Assembly: GCA_023435645.1 (NCBI GenBank)
Contig: JAEYRK010000010.1
Location: 1-64,000 of the forward strand
Length of the DNA: 64,000 nucleotides
DNA from: Bacillota bacterium
Lineage (GTDB): Bacteria; Bacillota; Clostridia; Lachnospirales; Lachnospiraceae
Reading direction: 5' to 3'
Positions 52,065-61,613 of this stretch are shown here, in pieces. The position numbers and the translations under genes are program-made. The notes beneath the pieces are model-generated. The model searched no databases. It saw only the letters and a list, made by a program, of their open reading frames with translations, and was not told the DNA's origin. Each line of letters opens with the position of its first letter. The first letter of the stretch is position 1.

Positions 52065-52772
52065 ATGAGTATACCTACCCCACATAATGAAGCAAAAGCG
52101 GGTGAGATTGCAAAGACAGTCCTCATGCCCGGAGATCCGCTGAGAGCGAAATTTATTGCAGAAAACTACCTGAAGGATGTTGTATGCTTTAATACAGTAA
52201 GAAACATGTATGGATATACCGGAACCTACCGTGGTAAGAAGGTTTCTATCATGGGAAGCGGCATGGGAATGCCCTCCATTGGGATCTATTCCTATGAATT
52301 ATATCATTTTTATGGTGTGAATAATATTATCAGGATTGGCTCAGCAGGTGGAATTGCTGAGAATGTTAAGCTGAGGGATATTGTCATTGGCATGGGTGCC
52401 TCGACGAATTCCAATTATGCTGCCCAGTATAAGCTACCTGGTACCTATGCTCCGATTGCTGATTTTGGTTTGCTAAGAAAGGCAGTGGAAGCAGCTGAGA
52501 AGATGAATATTAAGACCGTCGTTGGTAATATTCTTTCGTCAGATACCTTCTATGATGATAACAGAGATGCCAACTCTCTCTGGAGGAAGATGAATGTCCT
52601 TGCCGTAGAGATGGAAGCAGCGGCCCTCTATATGAATGCTGCAAGAGCAGGGAAGAAGGCACTCTGCATTTTGACTGTATCAGATCATGTATTTACCGGA
52701 GAATCCCTTTCCTCTGAAGACAGGCAGCTGACCTTCAGAGATATGATGGAAATCGCGTTGGAAATCGCGTAA
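52065..52772 (+). CDS. deoD: purine nucleoside phosphorylase, DeoD type
   Basis: A 235-residue hexameric enzyme splitting purine (deoxy)nucleosides with phosphate. The start ATG 52065 follows AAAGGAGG. MSIPTPHNEAKAGEIAKTVLMPGDPLRAKFIA is the standard N-terminus with the phosphate-binding GDPLRA. IRIGSAGGIAENVKLRDIVI and VEMEAAALYMNA (ribose-binding Glu) follow, and VSDHVFTGE supplies the catalytic Asp. It heads a nucleoside salvage unit with deoC and cdd. Confidence 0.97.
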   Translation: MSIPTPHNEAKAGEIAKTVLMPGDPLRAKFIAENYLKDVVCFNTVRNMYGYTGTYRGKKVSIMGSGMGMPSIGIYSYELYHFYGVNNIIRIGSAGGIAENVKLRDIVIGMGASTNSNYAAQYKLPGTYAPIADFGLLRKAVEAAEKMNIKTVVGNILSSDTFYDDNRDANSLWRKMNVLAVEMEAAALYMNAARAGKKALCILTVSDHVFTGESLSSEDRQLTFRDMMEIALEIA

Positions 52773-52828
52773 TCTTGTTAAAACCGGAGCATAAACAATT
52801 ATAATTTAGAAAAGAAGGCAAAAAATTA

Positions 52829-53494
52829 ATGGATAAAAAACTCATATTTGAAAAAGTAGATCATACCTTATTGACACAGACAGCAAGCTGGGAGGAAATT
52901 AAACAGATTTGTGATGATGCCATCATTTATCAGGTTGCTTCCGTCTGTATACCACCCTCTTATGTGAAGAGAGTGAAGGATTATGTCGGGGATAGGATGA
53001 AGGTCTGTACGGTAATCGGATTTCCGAATGGATATAGTACAACAGATGTTAAGGTTTATGAGACGAAGGATGCCATCAATAACGGTGCAGATGAGATTGA
53101 TATGGTAATCAATCTCGGGCTTGTGAAGGATAAGGAATATGACCAGATCCTGGAGGAAATCAAGAAGCTGAAGGCTGCCTGTGGCGATAAGATTCTTAAG
53201 GTAATCATCGAAACCTGCCTGCTGACAGAGGAAGAAAAGATAAAGATGTGTGATGTGGTTTCAAGATCCGGTGCCGATTATATCAAGACCTCGACCGGCT
53301 TTTCCAAGTCAGGTGCAACCTTTGAGGATGTGAAGCTATTTGCTAAGCATGTCAGCAATCAGGTTAAGATCAAAGCAGCTGGTGGAATCTCTTCCTTTGA
53401 GGATGCAATAGAATTTATTGAGCTCGGTGCCTCAAGACTTGGCACCAGCAGAATTGTGAAGCTGGCAAAGAACCAGGAGGGCACCGGCTATTAA
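52829..53494 (+). CDS. deoC: deoxyribose-phosphate aldolase
   Basis: A 221-residue class I aldolase cleaving deoxyribose 5-phosphate to glyceraldehyde 3-phosphate and acetaldehyde. DHTLL near the start, EIDMVINLG (about 90), LKVIIETCLL (second Lys, about 125) and YIKTSTGFSKSGAT with the Schiff-base Lys (about 151) are all present. It follows deoD by 56 bases and processes the deoxyribose phosphate from nucleoside breakdown. Confidence 0.97.
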   Translation: MDKKLIFEKVDHTLLTQTASWEEIKQICDDAIIYQVASVCIPPSYVKRVKDYVGDRMKVCTVIGFPNGYSTTDVKVYETKDAINNGADEIDMVINLGLVKDKEYDQILEEIKKLKAACGDKILKVIIETCLLTEEEKIKMCDVVSRSGADYIKTSTGFSKSGATFEDVKLFAKHVSNQVKIKAAGGISSFEDAIEFIELGASRLGTSRIVKLAKNQEGTGY

Positions 53495-53529
53495 GAAATA
53501 AGCTATTTTTGATCCTATAAGGAGGTTAG

Positions 53530-54024
53530 ATGATGCAGAAGGAGAATGAACCGAAGAACAGCCTTATACGTCAGGAAAAGGGAGAGCTGATCGGAAAGCA
53601 AAGTCTGGTCAGCCGATCCGTTATCAAAAACTTAATTCGGGATGCTATGGAGGGGATGAAAAATGCCTACAGTCCCTACTCGAATTTCTGGGTAGGTGCT
53701 GCGTTACTGACTGCTTCGCATAAGGTGTATACAGGGTGTAATATTGAGAATGCATCCTTAGGTCCGACCATATGTGCGGAGAGAACAGCCTTTTCTAAGG
53801 CGATCAGCGAGGGAGAGAAGCGCTTTGCAGCAATTGCCATCGTCGGTGGCAAAAATGGTATGGTGATGGATTATACCCCACCCTGCGGAGTTTGCAGGCA
53901 GGTGATGAGGGAGTTTGTTGATCCCAATAAATTTCTGGTCATTCTGGCAAAATCAGAAGAGGAGTATCAGATATTCTTCCTGGAGGAGCTTCTTCCGTTG
54001 AGCTTCGGACCTGATCATCTGTAG
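53530..54024 (+). CDS. cdd: cytidine deaminase
   Basis: A 164-residue zinc enzyme converting (deoxy)cytidine to (deoxy)uridine. The zinc site is complete: CAERTAFSKA (CAE, about 80) and PPCGVCRQVMREF (PCxxC, about 116). SPYSNFWVGAALL and TGCNIENAS bind the nucleoside. It is about 30 residues longer at the N-terminus than the usual 130-residue tetrameric type; a ribosome site AAGGAGG sits right before ATG 53530/53533, so the extension seems real. Third gene of the salvage unit. Confidence 0.95.
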   Translation: MMQKENEPKNSLIRQEKGELIGKQSLVSRSVIKNLIRDAMEGMKNAYSPYSNFWVGAALLTASHKVYTGCNIENASLGPTICAERTAFSKAISEGEKRFAAIAIVGGKNGMVMDYTPPCGVCRQVMREFVDPNKFLVILAKSEEEYQIFFLEELLPLSFGPDHL

Positions 54025-54110
54025 CCTCATAAAAGAAATGGCGGAGGCGAAAGTATTATTCCAGCCATAGGAAATGCCCCGGCTCGGAAACATAACCTTG
54101 GAGTACAATG

Positions 54111-55053
54111 ATGATATATACGGTAACCTTAAACCCGTCCCTTGATTATGTGGCACGGGTTTCGGAATTGAAGCCCGGTAATTTACATAGGATGGAAGCG
54201 GAGGAGCTTTATGTCGGTGGAAAGGGTATTAACGTCACCACCGTATTAAGGCAGCTTGACACCGATAGCTTAATCCTAGGTTTTATTGCTGGGTTTACAG
54301 GTAGAGAGATAGAGAATAGACTTCATCAGAGGGGGATACCCACTGCTTTTATAACAGCCTCTGAGGGTTTGTCAAGGATCAATATGAAGCTGAAGTCAGA
54401 GCAGGCGGTGGAGACGGAGATAAACGGACAGGGCCCGGTCATTACTATGAAAGAACTGGAGATCCTGTATCAGAGCCTTGGGAGGCTTCAGGATGGGGAT
54501 ATCCTTGTATTGTCCGGAAGTGCTCCAACCAGTATAAAGAACCGGGACCATACCTATGCTGATATTTGCGACCATCTGAAGAATCGTAGACTCAAACTGA
54601 TTGTAGATGCGGAGGGTCAGCTTTTAAGGAATACCCTAAGTTATAGACCCTTTCTGATCAAGCCGAACAGGCAGGAGCTGGAAGGGCTGTTTCAACGAAG
54701 CCTGCCCACAGAGGAGAGTATTCTTTACTGCGCGAAACAGCTTCAAGCGGAAGGTGCGCAGAATGTATTGGTCTCCCTGGCAGGAGAGGGTGCTCTGTTG
54801 CTGAATTCCCACGGTGAAGTCATAAGGCAGAGGGCCCCCCTTGGTAAAGTCCATCATGGGAGCAGGGGATGCTCTTGTGGCCGGTTTTCTCTTTGGCTTA
54901 CTAAAATCAGGGAAGGACAGCCTGAGTGAGGACTATCACGAAGAGGATTATGAACAGGCACTGAAGTATGGCGTAGCAGCCGGCAGTGCGGCTGCCTTTA
55001 CGGAAGGACTCCCAAGCAGGGATAGAATCGAGGAGCTTTTTCTAAGCTTATAA
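54111..55053 (+). pseudogene. 1-phosphofructokinase-like PfkB-family gene, split by a frameshift
   Basis: The first frame starts at ATG 54111 (MIYTVTLNPSLDYVARV, the FruK/LacC N-terminus) and holds GGKGINV and VLSGSAP motifs and the nucleotide-binding VSLAGEGALLL. At a run of six C (54835-54840) the reading leaves family sequence; the first frame ends at 54929. The second frame continues at once with SIMGAGDALVAGFLFGL (GAGD catalytic Asp) to TAA 55051-55053. Removing one C would give RAPLVKSIMGAGD, a continuous 313-residue-range kinase. Without the GAGD part the first product would be inactive. A homopolymer sequencing error is the main alternative to a true mutation or programmed shift. Confidence 0.85.
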
Positions 55054-55170
55054 ATCAGATTAGAGATTGTTATAAAAGATGATCGACGGATTACTCCCTG
55101 GCACTTTCCTTTATTCAATTAATGTGATATAGTAAGTGTTATGAATTTGCAGAGAAAGGAATGGAAAAAG

Positions 55171-56421
55171 ATGTACTCATTTGATGAAGTCAAGTCATTT
55201 GATCCCGAATTAGCCAATGCAATTTCCTTGGAGATCGGCAGACAGAATGACCATATCGAACTAATCGCTTCAGAGAACTTTGTAAGTAAAGCAGTTATGG
55301 CAGCGATGGGAAGCCAGTTAACGAACAAATATGCGGAGGGATATCCGGGCAAGAGGTATTATGGTGGCTGTGAATACGTTGATCTCGCAGAAAATCTTGC
55401 AATTGACCGCGCAAAGCAGTTATTCGGCTGCACCTATGCCAATGTACAGCCCCATTCCGGAGCACAGGCCAATATGGCTGTCTTCTTTGCACTGTTAAAA
55501 CCCGGCGATACAGTGATGGGTATGAATTTGGCCCATGGCGGGCATCTGACCCATGGAAGCCCGGTAAATATGAGCGGAAGCTATTATCATATCGTTCCCT
55601 ATGGTGTGGATGACCAGGGCTTCATTGATTACGAAGCGCTTGAGAAGATCGCCCTGGAGAGTAAACCGAAATTAATCGTTGCAGGCGCCAGTGCCTATGC
55701 CAGAAAGATAGATTTTAAGAGATTTCGGGAGATAGCCGATGAAGTCGGTGCTATTCTGATGGTGGATATGGCCCATATTGCAGGTCTGGTAGCAGCAGGC
55801 TATCATGAGAGTCCAATCCCCTATGCCCATGTAACCACTACGACCACCCATAAGACCTTAAGAGGACCCAGAGGCGGAATGATCCTCTCCAGTGCTGAGT
55901 TTGCGGAGGAGTATAAGCTGAACAAGTCAGTATTCCCCGGTATTCAAGGCGGACCTCTGATGCATGTGATTGCTGCGAAGGCTGTATGCTTTAAGGAAGC
56001 GCTGGATCCCAGCTTTAAGGATTATGCCAGAAGGATCATCGAGAACGCTCAGGCATTGGCAGCGGGCCTTATGAAGAGGGGCTTCAATCTGGTGTCCGGC
56101 GGCACTGATAATCACCTGATGCTGGTAGATCTTCAGAACAGGAAGGTAACCGGTAAGGATGCGGAGAAGCTTTTGGATGCAGCGAATATCACCTGTAATA
56201 AGAATGCGATCCCGAATGATCCAGCATCACCCTTTATCACCAGCGGTATCCGGCTCGGAACTGCAGCGGTTACTACCAGAGGCCTTAACACAAAGGATAT
56301 GGACGTAATAGCGGAAGCCATCCACCTGCTGATTACCGATGTAAATGCCAATAAGGAACAGGCGATGAGGATGGTGAAGACCCTGACGGATCAATATCCG
56401 TTATACGAAGAACTGAAATAA
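55171..56421 (+). CDS. glyA: serine hydroxymethyltransferase
   Basis: A 416-residue PLP enzyme interconverting serine and glycine with tetrahydrofolate. The start is ATG 55171 (MYSFDEVKSFDPELANAI); an in-frame ATG at 55141 falls at the likely transcription start (TATAGT 55128-55133). IELIASENFVS, NKYAEGYPGKRYYGG, the aspartate in MVDMAHIAGLVAAG and the PLP lysine in TTTTHKTLRGPRGGMI are all intact. Length is normal. It supplies glycine and one-carbon units. Single gene, closed by the terminator at 56459. Confidence 0.97.
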   Translation: MYSFDEVKSFDPELANAISLEIGRQNDHIELIASENFVSKAVMAAMGSQLTNKYAEGYPGKRYYGGCEYVDLAENLAIDRAKQLFGCTYANVQPHSGAQANMAVFFALLKPGDTVMGMNLAHGGHLTHGSPVNMSGSYYHIVPYGVDDQGFIDYEALEKIALESKPKLIVAGASAYARKIDFKRFREIADEVGAILMVDMAHIAGLVAAGYHESPIPYAHVTTTTTHKTLRGPRGGMILSSAEFAEEYKLNKSVFPGIQGGPLMHVIAAKAVCFKEALDPSFKDYARRIIENAQALAAGLMKRGFNLVSGGTDNHLMLVDLQNRKVTGKDAEKLLDAANITCNKNAIPNDPASPFITSGIRLGTAAVTTRGLNTKDMDVIAEAIHLLITDVNANKEQAMRMVKTLTDQYPLYEELK

Positions 56422-56458
56422 GAGAAAACCGGAACGCCGGTATCATCTGTCATGAATC

Positions 56459-56513
56459 AAACCCCTGCTGAATGCTTTTTTCACCTTACGGAGGCATTGG
56501 AGCAGGGGTTTTA
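56459..56513 (+). terminator. terminator of glyA
   Basis: AAACCCCTGCT and AGCAGGGGTTT enclose a second small stem (AATGC/GCATT), then TTAT. A further perfect hairpin AAAGCCAGCG-ATAA-CGCTGGCTTT lies at 56555-56578. The rest of 56422-56718 holds nothing else. Confidence 0.8.
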
Positions 56514-56718
56514 TGTATATATCCCTCAATCATTTCAAGGAGGAACACAGAGGAAAAGCCAGCGATAACGCTGGCTTTATCAAAAGGGAGTTCATGAAAG
56601 TATATATGAAATAATTCGTTGGCAAATGGATTGAATTAACTGATAGATACATCATAATTGATAAATGTGATTATTTTTTTAACAAACCGTGAACGTTATG
56701 TGAAAGATTCTCACAATA

Positions 56719-56748
56719 TTGCACAGTACTGCCAGATTGTGGTATCAT
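56719..56748 (+). promoter_or_regulatory. promoter of the first AraC/GyrI regulator
   Basis: TTGCAC (56719-56724), 18 bases, TATCAT (56743-56748), about 86 bases before the ATG. Confidence 0.45.
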
Positions 56749-56834
56749 AGAAGCAATCCAGGTCAAGAAATTAATATCCTCATACGCTATACTATTCTCA
56801 TGGTGATGCAATATGGATATTAGGAGGAAGAAGG

Positions 56835-57740
56835 ATGGAAATGGATGTTGTAGCTGCTGTGGAGAGAATGCAGAGATATATTGAGGACCATATCAATGAG
56901 AAGATTACATTGAAGCAGATCTCTGAGGCTGCCGGATATTCCCCCTGGCATAGTACCAGGATTTTTAAAGAGCTGGTGGGGAAGACACTCTTTGATTATA
57001 TCAGGGCGATCCGGTTGACAAAGGCTGCGCTGATGCTGAGGGATGAGGAGCATAGAATCATAGATGTTGCCTTTGATTTTGTTTTTGATTCCCATGAAGG
57101 CTTTACCAAGGCATTTTCAAAGGAATTCGGAATCTCACCGAAGCAGTACAGCAAGGAGACTCCTCCGATCCAACTATTTATTCCCTATAATATCCGGGGC
57201 TATTACCAAATCATAAATAAAGGAGAGAATCGTATGAGTGAGAAAAAGAAATCGGATATGGTATTTACACAGATCATTGAGCGCCCGGAGCGTAAGGTAT
57301 TACTGAAGAGAGGAATAGCGGCGACGGAGTATTTTGAGTACTGTCAGGAGGTGGGCTGTGATGTCTGGGCCCTATTAAGCAGTGTGAAGGAAGCATTATA
57401 TGAGCCGATTGGTATGTGGCTGCCGAAGCATCTGATCAAACCCGGAACCTCTACCTATGTTCAGGGAGTTGAGTTACCGATAAGCTATGAGAAGGCAGCA
57501 CCGGAGGGCTACGAAATCATTCAGCTCCCTCCCTGCAGGCTGATGGTATTTCAAGGCCCTCCCTATGATGATGAACATTTTATGGAGGAGATTGCCAAGG
57601 TTATGGAGGCCATCGGGCATTATGATCCTACTCTGTACGGGTATACCTGGGCATCGGAGGAGGCACCCCGCTTCCAGCTGGCACCGAAGGGATATCGGGG
57701 GTATATTGAAGCCCGCCCGGTAAAATCCTTGAATCAATAA
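56835..57740 (+). CDS. AraC-family regulator with GyrI-like effector-binding domain
   Basis: A 301-residue protein. The AraC DNA-binding domain is at the N-terminus (about 8-110): ITLKQISEAAGYSPWHSTRIFKELVG is the first helix-turn-helix and IIDVAFDFVFDSHEGFTKAFSKEFGISPKQY the second, conserved half. Residues 145-300 form a GyrI-like domain (RPERKVLLKRG, then the closing beta strands), which in Rob/BmrR-type proteins binds amphipathic drugs. This is a small-molecule sensor, possibly of drug stress. It precedes a small Fe-S protein gene by 58 bases. Confidence 0.88.
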   Translation: MEMDVVAAVERMQRYIEDHINEKITLKQISEAAGYSPWHSTRIFKELVGKTLFDYIRAIRLTKAALMLRDEEHRIIDVAFDFVFDSHEGFTKAFSKEFGISPKQYSKETPPIQLFIPYNIRGYYQIINKGENRMSEKKKSDMVFTQIIERPERKVLLKRGIAATEYFEYCQEVGCDVWALLSSVKEALYEPIGMWLPKHLIKPGTSTYVQGVELPISYEKAAPEGYEIIQLPPCRLMVFQGPPYDDEHFMEEIAKVMEAIGHYDPTLYGYTWASEEAPRFQLAPKGYRGYIEARPVKSLNQ

Positions 57741-57798
57741 TGTATTCATTCAATTAGCCATTCATAGTATTCCGTAGGATAAGAATAGGAGAAAGCTT

Positions 57799-58539
57799 AT
57801 GAATCAAGAAATTGAGAAGTTATTACTGGAAAATGGAGCATCCATGGTCGGATTCGCCAGGGTGGAAGGCCTATATCAGGTAGTGGATATGGAAGGACCA
57901 AGAACCGAGGATTCTGCTACAGAGCCCTTTGGGATACCGGAGTACCCCTCTGGAATAGCCATTGTGCTAGCCTATCCGAAGGAAATCATCCGAGGGATCT
58001 GTGATTATCCCACCACGGAATACTATGAGGACTATCACCGTCTGAGTCATCAATTGGATGATTTGGCAGTCAAATGCTCTCAATACATAAGGCGGCAGGG
58101 CTTCCAGGCCCATCCTCAGCTGGTAGCTGCTACGAAGGAATTCGGTATCTTCCGGACGATTCTGCCCCATAAGACGGTGGCAGTGAAGGCTGGTCTCGGT
58201 TGGATTGGTAAGAGCGCATTGTTTATCACGGAACCCTATGGCTCTGCGATAAGGTTAGCCACGGTACTGACGGATGCGCCCCTAGATTATCCGAAGAACA
58301 TTCTCCAGCCGAAGTGCGGAAGCTGTAGGCTCTGTACCGAGGCCTGCCCAGGTAAGGCGATTTCAGGCAGGAACTGGAGCCCGGAGCTTGACAGGGATGA
58401 TTTCTTTGATGCCATGGCCTGTAGACGGAAGGCCAGGGAGATTTCAGCTAAGGTCTTGGATAAGAAGATCACCCTATGCGGTAAATGCATCGAGGTATGC
58501 CCTTATACGAAGCAATATACGAAGGCTGTCCTACAATAA
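57799..58539 (+). CDS. double-4Fe-4S protein related to epoxyqueuosine reductase
   Basis: A 246-residue cytoplasmic protein starting at ATG 57799 after AGGAGAAAG. The C-terminal third holds two cluster motifs: CGSCRLCTEACPGKA (Cx2Cx2Cx3CP, about 173-187) and CGKCIEVCPYTKQY (about 228-241), as in the ferredoxin-like end of QueG. The middle keeps KAGLGWIGKSALFITEPYGSAIRL, which is a QueG-type cobalamin-binding region pattern. It lacks the C-terminal HEAT repeats of full QueG (about 370 residues) and so belongs to the shorter clostridial relatives, whose substrate is not established. It may be co-transcribed with the regulator upstream. Confidence 0.8.
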   Translation: MNQEIEKLLLENGASMVGFARVEGLYQVVDMEGPRTEDSATEPFGIPEYPSGIAIVLAYPKEIIRGICDYPTTEYYEDYHRLSHQLDDLAVKCSQYIRRQGFQAHPQLVAATKEFGIFRTILPHKTVAVKAGLGWIGKSALFITEPYGSAIRLATVLTDAPLDYPKNILQPKCGSCRLCTEACPGKAISGRNWSPELDRDDFFDAMACRRKAREISAKVLDKKITLCGKCIEVCPYTKQYTKAVLQ

Positions 58540-58571
58540 AATTCTCAATATTCATTAAAATAATAAGAAAG

Positions 58572-58625
58572 CGGGAGCACCCCAACCATGTATTTCTTGG
58601 TAAGGGGAAGCTCCCGATATTTTTT
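58572..58625. terminator. terminator between convergent genes
   Basis: CGGGAGC and GCTCCCG enclose a CCCC/GGGG stem, then ATATTTTTTAG on the plus strand. It lies between the Fe-S gene and the end of the leftward uvrA-like gene. Confidence 0.8.
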
Positions 58626-58669
58626 AGAGGGTAAAGCATAGGATCATGCAAGCTTACCTATGATCCTAC

Positions 58670-61546
58670 TTAGGCCTCATACAAAACCTCCTTCAGATAC
58701 CTACCGGTATAGGATTCCGGTACCTTCACAATCTGTTCGGGGGTACCTTCCGCCACGATATAACCGCCCTGGCTTCCGCCCTCCGGACCTATATCAATGA
58801 TATAGTCCGCTGACTTAATGACATCCAGATGATGCTCGATTACGATCACGGAGTGTCCCTGATCCACCAGCTTATTCAAGCAATCCAGAAGCTTAGCAAT
58901 ATCCGATAGATGAAGACCTGTCGTGGGCTCATCGAGAATATACAGGTTGTGAGCGCCCTTCTTAATCTTAGCCAGCTCATAAGCCAGCTTTACCCGTTGT
59001 GCCTCACCGCCGGAGAGGGTGGTGGAGCTCTGACCAAGACACATATAACCGAGGCCCAGCACGTGCATGACATTTAATTTATGCCTAAGGTAGGTATGCT
59101 CCTTGAAGAATTCAAGCGCCTCCTCCACGGTCATTTCCAGGACATCCGAGATGCTTTTGCCCCGGTATTTGATCTCCAGACCCTCCTCAGAGAAGCGTCT
59201 TCCCTTACACATGGGGCAGACTGTCTCAATATCCGCCATGAACTGCAGATCAGTTACGATGATTCCATCGCCCTGGCAATGCTCGCAGCGACAGCCATTG
59301 GCATGGGTCAGAGAGAAGTCCAGAGAGGTATATCCTCGGTCAATGGCCTCCGGCTGCTTGGCAAATAGTTCACGGATCTTATCATAGATACCGATGTAGG
59401 TGGCAGGATTGGATTTGGAGTTTCTTCCAATCGGGGACTGATCGATGTTGATTACATTGTTGAGTTGTTCAGAGCCGAAGAGGAAGTCATGGACCCCTGG
59501 AACGATACGGGCACCGGTCTTATCAACCTTCAGCTGCTTATAGAGAATCTCATTGATCAGAGAGCTCTTGCCGGAACCGGATACTCCGGTGATGCATAAG
59601 AATACCCCTAAGGGAATGTCCAGATCCACATTCTTCAGGTTGTTTTCTCTGGCTCCCTGGATGGAGAGAAATTCATCCCCCAGCCTCCTGCGCTGCTTCG
59701 GTACCGGGATTGAAGCCTTACCGGACAGGAATTGTCCTGTGACAGAGGTGTCCTCCCGCATGATATCCTGAAGCTTACCGCTGGCTACGACAGTTCCACC
59801 GTGGATACCGGGACCGGGACCGATCTCGATGATATGATCCGCATTCCGAATGGTATCCAGGTCATGCTCTACGACAATTACTGTATTACCAATATCCCTA
59901 AGTCTCTTCATCGTCTCGATTACCTTGCCGGAATCCCTGGGGTGAAGTCCGATGCTGGGCTCATCCATGACATAGAGCATGCCCATCAGCTCACTGCTGA
60001 TCTGGGTGGACATCTTAATTCTCTGCATCTCTCCGCCGGAGATGCTGTCACTTCTCCTACCGAGGTTGATATAATGAAGCCCGATATCAACCAATAGCTT
60101 AATCCTTGTGGATAATTCCCGTACGATGGTATTGGCTACCTCACGAATCCTATCCTCAAAGGTCAGGGCTTCGAGGAACAAGAGGAGCTCCGGTAGCTGC
60201 AGCTTACACAGCTCATCTATGCTCTTGCCTCCGACCGTAACCTGAAGCCGCTGCTTTTTAAGTCTTGCCCCCTGGCATTCCGGACAGATCTTCTCAATCA
60301 TGCACTCCTTAATAAAGGAGGGCTCGAAGGCTTCCGTTGTGGAGGTTCTTCGGATGTAGGAACGGTACCAGTGTTCAAATTCATGGACAAAACCGCCAAA
60401 GGGAACCTCTCTGCCGACGATCCAGTTGCGCTTTGTTGAATATGGCGGTTGGAGCATTTTTACCGGTTCACCTTTTGAGCCATAGAATAGGAGCTCATGG
60501 ATTTCATTCGGGAGCTCATTGAAAGGGGTATCCAGACTGAAACCATACTGTTCCGACAGACTATAGAGCATGACTCCCCGATAGCTATCCTTCCCGTTGA
60601 GGTTATATACTGTATTCTTCAAGGCGCCACGATTGATACTTTTCTCCGGTGCTACGACCAGGAAGCGGGGCTCGACCACATAGGACATACCGACACCCAG
60701 GCAGGTATGGCAGGCACTGACGGATGTGTTAAAGGAGAAGTGGAAGGGCTGCATCTCACACAGGAAAGTATGATGCTCGGGACATGCGAAGCCCTCATAG
60801 AAGGAGGCAGGCGCACCACCTACAACCTCCACCTGAATCATAAAATCCTCCTCCAGAGCAAGCATGGAGGCTTCAATGGACTTAGTCAGCTGAATATAGG
60901 AATCACTCTTTAGGGTAAATCGGTCTATAATCAACTCCATATGATAGGATTTCGCTTCATTAAGCTCTCTCTTATCCGAGAGAGAGAAGTGTTCTCCGTC
61001 CACCAGCAGCTTCTTAAAGCCCTTTTCCCTTAGCCTCTGGAAGGTATAGTTATAATCCTCCCCATAGACCTTATATACCGGTGCCCGAAGCTCTATTACC
61101 GTATTCTTTGGCAGGGTGCAGATATGCTCGGCAATCTGTGCGGCGGAGAGCTGCTGCAGTGGGTGATGGCAGGCAGGACATCTTCCGATGCCGGCAGTGG
61201 AATACAAGAGTCTTAGATAATCATTGATATCTGTAACAGTACCAACAGTGGAGCGGGGGTTATTATTTCCCTTCTTCTGTTCGATGGCGATTACCGGTGA
61301 CAGACCACGGACATAATCCACCTTAGCCTTCTTCAGCTGACTGATACGGCTCTTTGCAAAGTTTGAGATTGAGTCCAGGAAGCGTCTCTGACCCTCTCCG
61401 TACAGGACATCGAAGGCAAGGGAGGATTTACCGGAGCCGGATACACCGGTGATTACGGTAAGCTTATCCCTGGGGATCTCAACTGAGATATTCTTTAGGT
61501 TATTTTGCTTAGCACCGGAGATCTCGATGCTGGAACGTACTGACAT
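58670..61546 (-). CDS. UvrA-like excinuclease ATPase, divergent paralogue
   Basis: A 958-residue ABC-type DNA-damage ATPase. Start ATG 61546 follows AAAGGAG. Two Walker A motifs are present (GVSGSGKSSLAFDVLYGEG and GVSGSGKSSLINEIL), as are both signatures (SISGGEMQRIKM, TLSGGEAQRVKL) and Walker B (VMDEPSIGLHPRD, ILDEPTTGLHLSD). It departs from canonical UvrA: RRFLDSISNFAKSRISQLKK replaces the usual RRYVESLSAYARQFL segment, and one zinc module reads CPEH...CHTC with His for a Cys. The last zinc module (CEHCQGDG, CPMCKGRRF) is intact. No uvrB or uvrC adjoins it. Such paralogues can serve repair or drug tolerance. Confidence 0.9.
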   Translation of the reverse strand: MSVRSSIEISGAKQNNLKNISVEIPRDKLTVITGVSGSGKSSLAFDVLYGEGQRRFLDSISNFAKSRISQLKKAKVDYVRGLSPVIAIEQKKGNNNPRSTVGTVTDINDYLRLLYSTAGIGRCPACHHPLQQLSAAQIAEHICTLPKNTVIELRAPVYKVYGEDYNYTFQRLREKGFKKLLVDGEHFSLSDKRELNEAKSYHMELIIDRFTLKSDSYIQLTKSIEASMLALEEDFMIQVEVVGGAPASFYEGFACPEHHTFLCEMQPFHFSFNTSVSACHTCLGVGMSYVVEPRFLVVAPEKSINRGALKNTVYNLNGKDSYRGVMLYSLSEQYGFSLDTPFNELPNEIHELLFYGSKGEPVKMLQPPYSTKRNWIVGREVPFGGFVHEFEHWYRSYIRRTSTTEAFEPSFIKECMIEKICPECQGARLKKQRLQVTVGGKSIDELCKLQLPELLLFLEALTFEDRIREVANTIVRELSTRIKLLVDIGLHYINLGRRSDSISGGEMQRIKMSTQISSELMGMLYVMDEPSIGLHPRDSGKVIETMKRLRDIGNTVIVVEHDLDTIRNADHIIEIGPGPGIHGGTVVASGKLQDIMREDTSVTGQFLSGKASIPVPKQRRRLGDEFLSIQGARENNLKNVDLDIPLGVFLCITGVSGSGKSSLINEILYKQLKVDKTGARIVPGVHDFLFGSEQLNNVINIDQSPIGRNSKSNPATYIGIYDKIRELFAKQPEAIDRGYTSLDFSLTHANGCRCEHCQGDGIIVTDLQFMADIETVCPMCKGRRFSEEGLEIKYRGKSISDVLEMTVEEALEFFKEHTYLRHKLNVMHVLGLGYMCLGQSSTTLSGGEAQRVKLAYELAKIKKGAHNLYILDEPTTGLHLSDIAKLLDCLNKLVDQGHSVIVIEHHLDVIKSADYIIDIGPEGGSQGGYIVAEGTPEQIVKVPESYTGRYLKEVLYEA

Positions 61547-61613
61547 AGGATAACTCCTTTCTATGAAACATATGCATGCTCAGGCAGTTCAGCGGTGTCA
61601 GAACCCTGCTGTT

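Noticed and set aside
54835..54929. Programmed ribosomal frameshift as the default explanation for the kinase
   Set aside because: No stimulatory structure or stop codon at the shift site is apparent, and C homopolymers are common error sites; kept only as one option in the finding.
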